DNA from: Amycolatopsis saalfeldensis
Lineage (GTDB): Bacteria; Actinomycetota; Actinomycetes; Mycobacteriales; Pseudonocardiaceae
Direction: 5' to 3'
Length of the DNA: 64,000 bases
NCBI RefSeq assembly: GCF_900110575.1
Contig: NZ_FOEF01000028.1
Span: 41,094-105,093 of the forward strand
Position 1 is the first letter of the stretch. Every line of letters starts with the position of its first letter. Both the position numbers and the translations under genes were made by a program. Of this stretch, positions 45,366-57,300 are shown piece after piece. Under the pieces are notes generated by a model. That model did no database searches, was not told the DNA's origin, and was given only the letters and a program-made list of their open reading frames with translations.

Positions 45366-48300
45366 CGACGCTCACCCTGCCGCCGTCGAAATCGTTGTCG
45401 ATCAGGTCGAAGATCTCTTGTGGCGTGGCGGCAAGGATCTTCGCCGGCACGTCGTCCGCGTCGTTGTCCGGTACACCGATGTCGAGCTGCCGCAGGAGGC
45501 TCCGCAATCGGTCCGCCACCGCCTGTCGCAGTCCTTCTCCGTACGCCGGAGTTCCGGCGAGGCTGTGGACCAGCCTGTCGAGTTCGGCGAGGACGGGAGG
45601 TGCGCCGTCCGATCCGTCCGGCGCGAGCTTCACGTCCAGGCAGCCGGCCACCGCCTCGATCGTGGGGTGGTCCAAAGCGAGCGTGGCCGGCAGCTGAAGA
45701 CCGGTGGCGGTGTCAAGCCTGTTGCGGAGTTCGAGGATCATCAGCGAGGTGAACCCCACGTCGAGGAGGCCGCGGTCGGCGTGGACGGCGCCGGGGTTCG
45801 AAGCGCCGAGGACAGCGGCGGCGTGGTGGCGGACCAGGTCCACCAGGTCGCGACGGCGTTCGCCTTCAGACAGGGTGGCCAGCCGCCGGCGCAGGTCCGG
45901 TACACCGTTGGCGGCGGGCCGGCGGCGACTGCGGACGAGCCCGCGCATAACGTCCCGGAGGACGCCGTCTTCCGCCTGCGTCCGCAGCGCGGCGAAGTCG
46001 ATGCGCACCCCGAGAAGATGCGGTTCCTCGGTCCCCAGGATGCTGTCCAACAGGGCGAGGGCTTGCTCGGCGGGCAGGGGTGCGATTCCCGCCTGGGCCA
46101 GGCGGCCACGATCAGCCACGCTCAGGCGGTCCGCCATACCACCCGTGCCCGCCCAGGCTCCCCAAGCGATGCTCGTGGCCACCAGACCTCGAGCGCGCCG
46201 GTGATACGCGAGCGCGTCCAGGAACGCGTTGGCCGCGGCGTAATTCGCCTGTCCCGCCGTGCCGATGACACCCGCCACCGAAGAGAACAGTACGAACGCG
46301 GACAGGTCCATCTCCCGCGTCAGCCGGTGCAGGTTCCAGGCGGCGTCCACTTTCGGCCGCAGAACGGCGTCGATCTGCCGGGGTGTGAGGGTCATGAGCA
46401 CGGCGTCGTCGAGCACGCCCGCGGCGTGGACGACCGCGGTCAGCGGTCGGTCCGCGGTGATGGCGGCGACCAGTTCGCCGAGGGCATCGAAATCTGCCGC
46501 ATCGCAACGGGCGACGGTGACCTCGGCGCCGAGCCGGCCTAGCTCCGCCGTCAGTTCTTCGACGCTGCTGGCGTCACCACCACTCCTGCTGATGAGCACG
46601 AGGTGGCGCGCGCCGTGCTCCCGGACAAGGTGGCGCGCGGTGAGCGAGCCGAGCGCACCGGTTCCACCGGTGATCACAACGGCTCCGTCGGGGTCGAGGC
46701 GCAACGGGTGCGACGACGTCGTGACGCGGGCGATCCGAGGCACGAACACCCGGTCGTCGCGTACGGCCGCCTGCGGCTGTCCGGCGGTCACCGCCGCGAC
46801 CAGCTGCTCCGCCGAGGCCGTGCGTTCGTTGACGTCCAGGAGGGCGAAGCGGCCGGGGTGCTCTGTCTGCGCCGCGCGCACCAGTCCCCAGACGGGCGCC
46901 GTTGAGACAGCGGGCTCGTCATCCGCCGGCCCGACCGAGACGGCCTGCTCGGTCACCACCACCAGCGCCGTCGACACCAGCCGGTCGTCGGCCAACCACC
47001 GCTGCAGTAACTCGACAAACCGTGTCGTCTTTTCGTGCGCCGCCCTGACGTCCGCCGTTCCGGGCAGGCGCGGGCAGGGCACAACCACGACGTCGGGCAC
47101 CGGAGTCCCGGCATCGAGTTCGTCCGTCAGCGTGGCCACGTTCCGGTACGACCGGTCGGCGAGAGCGAGGAACGCCGGCTCATCGCGCAGGCCGGAGTCG
47201 GAGATGTCGAGCACGGCCCACACACCAGGCGGCGTCCCGAGCTCGACCGGGACCTCCTTCCAGTCCAACCGGAACAACGCGCCCTGGCCGGGCGACGGGG
47301 CCCCGCGGAGTCGAGTTGCAGCAATCGGCCGCGTGTCGACCCGGGCTGCGGTCAGGACGAGCCCACCGTCTGGGTCGGTCACGGTGAGCGCGACCTGGTG
47401 AAGTGCCGTGACGGACACTCGCACCCGCAGCGCGCTCGGGTTTGTCGAGTGCAGCCGCAGATCGTGCCAGGTGGCCGGTCGGTTCCCCGTTTCGCTGGTG
47501 TAGGCGTGGAAAACGGCGTCGAGCAGAGCGGGGTGGATGTCAAACCCGTCCGTGATCAGGCTTTCCGGCAGCGCGATGTCGGCGTAGACGTCCACGCCGT
47601 CCCGCCACGCGGCGCTCACCGTCTGGAGGTCGCCCGCGTAGTCCTGGCCATACTCGGCGAGCCGGTCGTAGATCCGGTCGACGTCGATCTCGGTGGCCGT
47701 CGCCGGCAGCCGGTGCTCCTCATACCGGAGGTCGACCTGCTCGTCGACCGGTCCCAGGACGCCACGCGCGTGCACCGTCCAGCCACGACCGGGTTCGACC
47801 AGGCCCGCCGACCGGGAGTGGATGCCGATCCGCCGGCTGCCGGACGGATCCGGCGCCTCCACGACCACCTGCAATTGGACGGCACCTTGCTCCGCCATGA
47901 TCGCCGGCGCGTCGACGGTGAGGTCCAGGACCCTTCCGCCCGCGATCCGGTCGGCCGCGAACAGGGCGAGTTCGACCACAGCTGCGTCCGGGAGTGTGAC
48001 TGCGCCGCCGGCCTGCCACCGGTGATCCTGCCGGGACACCCTGCCCGTCAGCACGACACCTCCGTCGGTGGCCGTGTCGACGCCTGCGCCGATCAGCGGG
48101 TGCCTCACCGTCCGCTGGCCGAATTGTTCGGCGTTGCCGGAGCTCGTCGCGGTGAGCCAGTAGCGCCGGTGCTGGAACGGGTAGGTGGGCAGCTCCGCCG
48201 CGGGGGCGCCGTGACCGGCGTACATCGAGGACCAGTCGACCCCGACGCCGCGAACGTGCGCTCGGGCGAGTGCGGTGAGCAGGCTCAGGCTTTCGGGCTT

Positions 48301-51300
48301 GCCCTGTACCGACACCGCGACAACCTCGGGGGAGGTGCCCGAGCCCGGATGCGCGGCACCGTGCGCGAGGGCTGCGAGCACTCCGTCCGGCCCGATTTCC
48401 GCGTAAAGGCCGACGCCGTTGTCAGCGAGGTGGCGGAGGCCGTTGTGGAAGCGCACGGTGCCGCGGAGATGGCGGACCCAGTAGTCGGGCGACCGGAGTT
48501 GTTCGACGTCGGCGGGTTCGCCCGTGACGTTCGAGAGCACGGGAACGCGCGGCGCCCTGAACCGGATCTGTCCCACGGCCCGACGGAACTCGTCGAGGAT
48601 CGGGTCCATGTGCGAGGAGTGGAACGCGTGGCTGGTCCGCAGTTCCTTTGTCTTGCGTCCGGCCGCGGCCAGGTCCGCAGCGACCGCCATGACCAAGTCG
48701 TGGTCACCGGAGATCACCGTCGCGCGTGGGCCGTTGACGGCCGCGAGGCTCACCTCGTCGCCGTACTGGGCGAGCAACGGTCGCACCTCGTCCTCGCCGG
48801 CCTCGAGCGAGACCATGGCGCCGTCGGACCTGGCCGCCTGCATGAGCCTGCCGCGTTCCGCAACCAGGATGCAGGCGTCTTCGAGCGCCAGCGCCTCGGC
48901 CAAGTGCGCGGCGGTGAGTTCGCCGACCGAGTGCCCGATCAGGTAATCGGCCGTGATCCCCGTCGACTCCAGCAGGCGGTACGCCGCCACCTCGAACGCG
49001 AACAGCGCGGGCTGTGCGTAGGCAGTCTGGTCGAGCAGAGCGGCATCCGGTGAGCCGTTGTCCGCGAACATCACGTCGAGCAGCGGCCGGTCGAGGTACG
49101 GCCGGAAATGGGCGCAAACCTCGTCGAGGGCAGCCGCGAAGACCGGGAATGCGGCGTGCAAGTCGCGGCCCATGCCAGGGTGCTGCGCCCCTTGGCCGGT
49201 GCACAGCACGGCTGTCCCGCCCTGGTGCACCGCGATTCCGAGGACGGTTGTCGGGGTAGTCTCTCCCCTGCTCAGGGCCTGCAGATCGGACATGAGGTTC
49301 GCGCGGTCGCCCGCGAGAACGACGGCGCGGTGATCGAACAGGGCGCGGCTGGTCGCGAGCGCCGCACCGAGGTCGGCCGGCGAACGATCCGGGTGGCCGT
49401 CCACCCAGGTTCGCAACCGCCGGGCCTGATCACGTAGCGCCGCCTCGCTCTTGGCCGAGAGCACCAACGGCACGGCAGGGCTGGCGGGCGCTGTTCCGGT
49501 CGGCGCTTCGTCCGGCACCGGCGCCTCCTCGATGACGAGGTGGGCGTTGGTGCCGCTGATCCCGAACGACGAGACGCCGGCCCGGCGCGGCTCGTCACCC
49601 GGCGGCCACGGGCGAGACTCGGTGAGCAGCGCGACCGAACCCGCGGACCAATCGACGTGCGGGGACGGTTCATCGATGTGCAAGGACTGGGGCAACCGGT
49701 CGTGCCGCAGCGATTCGACCATCTTGATGACGCCGCCGATCCCCGCGGCTGCCTGCGTGTGGCCGATGTTGGACTTGAGCGACCCGAGCCACAGCGGGTG
49801 ATCCGCCGGTCGGTCCTGGCCGTACGTCGCGATGATCGCCTCGGCCTCGATCGGGTCGCCCAGGGTGGTTCCCGTCCCGTGGGCCTCGACGACGTCCACG
49901 TCCGCGGGGCGGAGCCCGGCGTTGGCGAGGGCCTGCCGGATCACCCGCTCCTGCGCCGGACCGTTCGGCGCGGTCAACCCGTTGCTGGCACCGTCCTGGT
50001 TCACGGCCGAGCCGCGGACGACCGCGAGCACGCGGCGGTCTTCGCACCGGGCGTCCGGCAGTCGTTCGAGCATGACCACTCCGATGCCTTCGCCCCAGCC
50101 GGTTCCGTCCGCCGCCGCGGCGAACGCCTTGCAGCGGCCGTCGGGGGCAAGTCCGCGTTGCCTGCTGAACTCGATGAAGCCGCCGGGAGTCGGCATCACG
50201 TGGACGCCGCCGACCAGCGCCCGGTCGCACTCCCCTCGGCGGATCGACTCGGCCGCCATGTGCATCGCCACCAACGACGACGAGCAGGCGGTGTCGATCG
50301 AGACGGCCGGTCCCCGCAAGCCGAGGGTGTAGGCGATGCGGCCCGAGGCGACGCTCGCGGTGTTGCCGGTCAGCAGGTAGCCCTCGTATCCCTCGGGCGC
50401 CTGGTCCAGCCTGGGACCGTAGTCATTGTCGATGATGCCGACGAAGACCCCGGTGCTGGTGCCGCGGAGCGAGGCCGGGTCGATGCCGGAGCGTTCGACG
50501 GCCTCCCAGGCGACTTCGAGCAGGAGCCGTTGTTGCGGATCCATCGCGGTGGCTTCTCTTGGCGAGATCGCGAAGAACTCGGCGTCGAAGCCCGCCACGT
50601 CGTCGAGGAAACCGCCTTCACACACGTAGGACCTGCCCGCCTGCCCGGGGTCTGCCGCGTACACCCGGTCCAGGTCCCAGCCGCGATCGACGGGGAACGC
50701 GGTGATGGCATTGGTGCCGGAGGCGGCAAGGCGCCACAGGTCTTCCGGGGTCCGCACACCTCCCGGGTAACGGCACGCCATCCCGGTGATCCCGATCAGG
50801 TCACCGGCGTCAACGGTGGTGGCGGCCGAGGTCGTGCTCCCGGCGCGCTCACCGCGGATCCGAGTCAGCAGGTGCTCGGCGAGTTCGGTGACCGTCGGAT
50901 GGTCGAAGACGACCGTCGTGGGCAAGCGGAGGTCCGCGGCCGCCGCGATCCGGTTGCGCAGCTCGACCGCGGTCAGGGAGTCGAGGCCGAGGTTTTTGAA
51001 GGGTGTGTCGGGATCGATGTTCTCCGGTGCGTCGTGTCCGAGAACGGCGGCGGTGTGTGTGCAGACGAGGTGCACGACCGCGTCGTGGTGGACGAGGTCG
51101 CCGGTGACGGCGGGGTGCGGATCGGCGGTGGCGAGCCGGGCTGCGGGCCGGGCTCGGACAAGACCCCGCAGGATCGACGGCACGGGTGCGGACCGCGTCG
51201 ACGTGAGGTCGAGGCGTGCCGGTACCAGGACCGGGCGGCCGGTACCCATGGCCGCGTCGAACGAGATGAGCCCGTCGTCGTCGGACATCGGGGTGATACC

Positions 51301-54300
51301 GCCACGTCCCAGCCGCACGACGTCACCTTCGGTGAGATGGCCCGTCAGGCCGGTGGACCTGCGCCAATACCCCCAGGCAAGGCTGGTCGCGGGCAGGCCG
51401 GCGACGTGCCGGTGCTGCGCGAAGGCGTCGAGGAAGGCGTTCGCCGCCGCGTAATTTCCCTGGCCGGGCGTCCCGAGCACACCCGCGACCGAGGAGAACA
51501 GTACGAACGCGGCGAGGTCGAGGTGCCGCGTGAGCTCGTGCAGGATCCACGCGCCGTCCACCTTGGGGCGCAGCACGCGGTCGACCTGGCCTGCGGTCAG
51601 AGCCGTCACCGTCGAGTCGTCGAGCGCGCCCGCGGTGTGCACGAGAGCGGTCAACGGGTGTTCGTCGGGAATTGCGTCCAGCAGGTCGCGCATCGCCTTC
51701 CGATCGGCCACATCGCACGCCACGACCTCGACGTCGGCACCGAGTTCGGTGAGCTCCGCGCGTAACTCGGCGGCACCCGGTGCGGCTGCGCCTGACCGGC
51801 TGGCCAGCACCAGATGGCGGACGCCGCGGCTGGTCACCAGATGCCGTGCGGTAAGCGCGCCCAGGCCGCCCGTGCCGCCGGTGACGAGGACCGTGCCGCC
51901 GGGATCGGGCGGGGCCTGCGGGGTGAGCACGACCTTGCCGACGTGCCGGGCCTGGCTGATGTACCGAAGCGCCGCGACAGCCCGGCCCGGGTCCACGGCG
52001 GTGACCGGCAAGGGGCGCAACGTCCCCGAGGCGAACAAGGGGACCAATTCGGCGAACATGCCCTGCACGTGCTCGGGGTCCAGTGTCGTGAGGTCGAACG
52101 CCTCATAGGTGATCCCGGGATGGTCTGCCGTGACGACCGCCGGATCACGCGGGTTCGTCTTGCCCATCTCGATGAAGCGGCCTCCTGCTTTCAGCAGGCG
52201 CAGTGAGGCGTCCGTGTACTCGCGGGCCAATGAATTGAGTACGACGTCGACGCCACCGCCCGAACCCGCTCGGAAGCGCTGTTCGAAATCGAGGGTCCTC
52301 GACGAGGCGATCCTGGTTTCCTGCAGGCCCGCTTCGCGAAGGGCTCGCCATTTCGGCTCACTCGCGGTCGCGAAGAGTTCGACCCCCCAATGCTGGGCCA
52401 GTTGCACCGCGGCCAGGCCGACACCGCCGGTCGCGGCGTGCAGCAACAAGTTCTCGCCGGAGCGGATCTCCGCGAGTTCGGCCAATCCGTGGTAGGCGGT
52501 CAGGAAGGCAATCGGGACACCCGCGGCCTCGGCGAAGGACCACCCTTCCGGGATCTGTGCGAGCAGGCGGTGATCGGTGACGGCGACATTCCCGGCGCCG
52601 GTCGGGAACATGCCCATCACCCGGTCACCCGGCGTCACCTCCGCGACATCCGGTGCCACCTCGGTCACGACGCCGGCGCCTTCGCTGCCGATCGGCGCCT
52701 CTCCGGGGTACATGTCGAGCGCGATCAGGACGTCGCGGAAGTTCAGGCCGATGCCACGCAACGAAACCCGTACCTGCCCCGGCACGAGAGGCGCGGCCGC
52801 ATCATGGCTCGCGACCAGCGTGAGCGTCTCCACCCGGCCGGGAGTGTCGATGCCCAACCGCCACGGAACATCCTCCTCGGGCGGGCTGAGGACCTCCTCG
52901 GCCGAAGTGCGTACGAGACGGGGGACGAGAATTCGTCCAGCGCGCAGGGCGACATCGGCCTCCCGCGCGTTCACCGCCTTGGGGAGAGCGAGGCCCGACG
53001 CTTCTGACCCATCCGTGTCCACCAGGGTGAACCGGTCCGGATGCTCGGACTGCGCACTCCGGACGAGCCCACGCGCCGCGGCGCCGCCGAGGTCCGCGAC
53101 GTGGTCGCCGAACTCGGCGGAGACCGCGTTCCTCGTAAGGACGACGAGTGGCGTCTGGGCGAACCGATCTTCGGTGAGCCACTGCCGCAGCAGTTCCACG
53201 GTTCTGCGCGTCGCCGTGTGGACGTGATCGGCCGTCTCGGCGTTTCGCGGGTCGGGGAACACGACCAGCACGACGTCGGGGTCCGTCGTTCCGTTCGCGA
53301 GTGCGGTGAGGTCTGCCTGGACGTCGACCACGACGCCGGCCTTTGCCAGCGCGGATGTCAGATCGTCCGCCTCCTCGCCGAGCACCACCCAACGGCCGGC
53401 GAGTGCGGTGATGTCCCGAACCGCACTCGTCCACAGCACGTGGAAAAGCGAGTCCCGTTCACGTCCCTGTGTCGGGCCCAACGCGGCCGGGTCGACCGGC
53501 CTCGTGGTTACCGAGGCCGCCTCGGCTACAGGTGCCCCGTCGGCGTCCGTCGCGATAATGCGGAACTCATTGGGCCGCAACCGCGTCACGCGGACCCGGA
53601 GGCTGGTGGCGCAGGTGCCGTGCACCCGCACCTCCGACCATGAGAAGGGCAGCAGGAGTGCCCTGGTCCTGTCGTCTGCCGGCAAGGTGCCGAGTGCAAC
53701 CTGGAGGGCGGCATCCAGCAGCACCGGGTGGAGGACGAACCCATCGGTGGGGAGGTTCTCGGGCACCCGGATGTCCGCATAGACGTCGTCACCACGCCGC
53801 CACGCCGCGTGCACGGCTCGGAACGCCGGGCCGTAGTCATAGCCCAGGTCGGCCAGACCGTCCTGGAGCGCGACCACGTCGAGCGGTGCGGCGTCGGGCG
53901 GGATCGACGTACTCTCCGCAGCCGGCCGGGACGGACCTGTGCCGAGGACGCCGAACGCGTGCCGGGTCCAGCCTGTCCCGTCGACGTCCGTGCTGGAGTA
54001 GACAGTGAACCGGCGGCGCCCGGTCTGGTCCGCACGCTCCACGATCACCTGGATCCGAGCCGCCTCCCGCTCGGTCAGCCCCAAGGGCGCCTCGATGGTC
54101 AGCTCCGCGACGACGTCGGAACCGACCCGCCCGCCAGCGCACAGGGCCAGCTCGACGAACCCGGTGCCGGGCAGCAAGACCGTGCCCGAGACCGCGTGGT
54201 CCGCCAGCCACGGGTGCGTCGTCAACGACAGTTTCCCGGTCAGGACCAGGCGGTCACCGTCTGCGGTTTCCAGCGCCGCGCCCAACAGCGGGTGGTCCGC

Positions 54301-57300
54301 GGCGGAGAGCCCCGCCGCGGCCACGTCCACGACCGCGGTGGCCGCGTCGAGCCAATAGCGCTGCCGCTGGAACCGGTACGTCGGCAGGTCCACCCTGCAC
54401 GGATCAGATCCGAACGCCGTCGACCAGTCGACGGCGACGCCGCGCAGGTGTGCCCGAGCGGCCGACTGCACGAAAGTCCCGAGATCGCCGCTGTCCCGCC
54501 GCAGCGACCCGAGCACCAACGGCTCGTGACCGCCGGAACCGACCGGATCCGCGATGTCCTCGATTCCCGGCGTGAGCACCGGGTGCGCACCGCACTCGAT
54601 GAACACGCCGTGCCCGTCCGCCATCAGGCCGCGGACAGCCTGGTCGAAGAGAACGGGATTACGGAGGTTCCGGTACCAGTAGCCGGCATCGAGCTCCGAC
54701 GTGTCGACGGACGCCGCGGTGACCGTGGAGTAAAAGGGAATCTCACCGACGCGGGCGGTGATGGGCGCCAGGTCCGCCAGCAGCCGGGTTTCGATCGCTT
54801 CGACGTGCGGCGAGTGGGATGCGTAGTCCACCGGGATCATCCGGGCGCGGACGTCCTGCTCGCCGAAGGCCACGACGAGTTCGCGGAGAGCGTCCGGGTC
54901 GCCGGAGACCACGGTGGCCGATGGACCGTTAACGGACGCGACGGTCAGTCGGCCTCCCCATTCGGCCAAGCGGGCCTCGACCTGCCCCGCAGGCATCGCG
55001 ACCGACGCCATCCCGCCCGTACCCGCCAGCGAGAGGAGCGCCTTGCTGCGCAGTGCCACGATCCGCGCGGCGTCGTCCAGCGACAGCGCCCCGGCCACGT
55101 GCGCGGCGGCGATCTCGCCCTGGGAATGCCCCACGACCGCGTCCGGCCGTACTCCGAACGAACGCCACAACGCCGCGAGCGACACCATCATGGTGAACAA
55201 CGCGGGCTGAACGACATCCACCCGTTCCAGTGCCGCCGCGTCACTGTCCCGCAGTACGTCGACCAGCGACCAGTCCGTGTACGGCGCGAGCGCTTCCCCG
55301 CACGCCTGGACCTGGTCCCGGAACACCGGGCTGGTGTCCAGCAACCCGGCCGCCATGCCCGGCCACTGCGATCCCTGGCCGGGGAACACGAACACTGTCT
55401 TGCCCGGCTCCGCTCCGGTCGACTTCACGACGGCGGGCCCGGGCCGGCCGTCGTGAAGTCGGTCGAGACCGTCGAGGGCCTCGTCCCGGCTGCTCGCGAC
55501 GACGACGGCGCGGTGGTCCAGCGACGCGCGGGTCGTCACCAGAGAGAACCCCACATCGGCCAGGTCGAGTTCGGGCCGCTCCGCCACGAACTCCTTGAGC
55601 CGCCCGGCCTGCTCCCTCAGCGCCGTTTCGTTCTTCGCGGACAGCAGCAACGGCACGGGAGCGGGCCGCGTCACCGGTGCAGGTGGAACCGGCGGCCGCA
55701 CCGGCGGTGCCTGCTCGATGATCAGGTGGGCGTTGGTACCACTGATGCCGAATGACGAGATCGCGGCTCGCCTCGGGCGGTCCGTGGCCGGCCACGGCAA
55801 CGCCTCGGACAGGAGGGATACCGCGCCTGTCGACCAGTCCACGTGCTCGGTGGGCTTATCGACATGCAGCGTCCGGGGCAACTGCCCGTTCCGCATCGCC
55901 ATGACCATCTTGATGAGGCCACCGACCCCGGCCGCCGCCTGCGCGTGACCGATATTGGACTTCAGCGAGCCGAGTCGCAGCGGTCGGTCCGCCGGGCGTT
56001 GCCCGTACGCGGCGATCAGCGCTCGTGCTTCGATCGGATCGCCCAGCCTGGTGCCCGTCCCGTGCGCCTCGACCGCGTCGACGTCGGCCGGGGACAGTCG
56101 GGCGCTGCTCAGTGCCTGGCGGATGACGCGCTCCTGGGCGGGGCCGTTGGGAGCGGTCAAGCCGTTGCTCGCACCGTCCTGGTTGACGGCCGAGCCCCGG
56201 ATCACGGCCAGCACCTCGTGCCCGTTGCGACGGGCATACGACAACCGCTCCAGCAGGACGAGCCCGGCACCTTCGCTCCATGCGGTGCCGTCCGCCGCGG
56301 CCGCGAACGGTTTGCACCGGCCATCGGGCGAGAGCCCTCGCTGACGGCTGAACTCGAGGAACATGCCCGGGGTCGCCATGACCGCGACACCACCGGCCAG
56401 AACGAGATCGCACTCGCCATTCCGCAGCGCCTGGACGGCCAGGTGGATCGCCACCAGCGAGGACGAACACGCCGTGTCGACGGTCACCGCCGGACCGGCG
56501 GTGCCGAACGTGTACGCCAGACGGCCCGACGTGACGCTCGTCGTGCTGCCGGTCAGCAGGTAACCCTCTAGCCCGTTGGCCGGCTCGTGGAGGCGTGGCC
56601 CGTAGTCCTGCGGCATCGCACCCACCAGGACGCCGGTGTTGCTGTCGCGCAGCGAGGTCGGGTCGATCCCGGCCCGCTCGAACGCCTCCCACGCCACTTC
56701 GAGCAGCACGCGCTGCTGGGGATCCATGGCCAGGGCTTCCCGGGGCGAGATCCCGAAGAACGCCGGATCGAAGTACGCGGCGTCGTGCAAGAACCCGCCG
56801 CCGGCGGCATAGCTCGTGCCGACCCGGTCGGGGTCGTCGTCGAACAGCTCGTCGAGGTTCCAGCCGCGGTCGGTGGGGAATCCCGACGTGGCGTCCCTGC
56901 CCTCGGCCACCAACCGCCACAGGTCCTCGGGTGAACGAACCTCCCCCGGGTAGCGACACGCCATCGCCACGATCGCGATCGGCTCGCCGTCCGCGACGTC
57001 CTTCACCGCGGGTGCAGTGGTGCTGAGATCGCTCTCACCCGATGCCGCGGTTCTCAGGTGCTCGGCGAGCAGCGTCGGTGTCGGGTAGTCGTAGACGAGG
57101 CCGGACGGCAGGGGGACACCGAGCGCTGCACCGAGCCGTTCGCAGAACTCCGTCCCGGTGATCGAGTCGAAGCCGAGCTGCTTGAAGGTCCGGGTGGGCT
57201 CGATGGCGTCCGGGTTCAGCTGGCCCAGCACGGCGGAGGCGGTCGTCCGCACCGCGTCCACCAGCATTCCGCGCTGCTCGGTACCCGGCAGCCCATGCAG

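Noticed and set aside
49540..51765. Long open frame on the + strand opposite PKS1 (similar ones at 47035..49053, 53728..55755 and 57058..58437)
   Set aside because: These frames are low-complexity Arg/Gly/Asp-rich translations antisense to clear PKS domains. High-GC coding DNA routinely gives such mirror frames.
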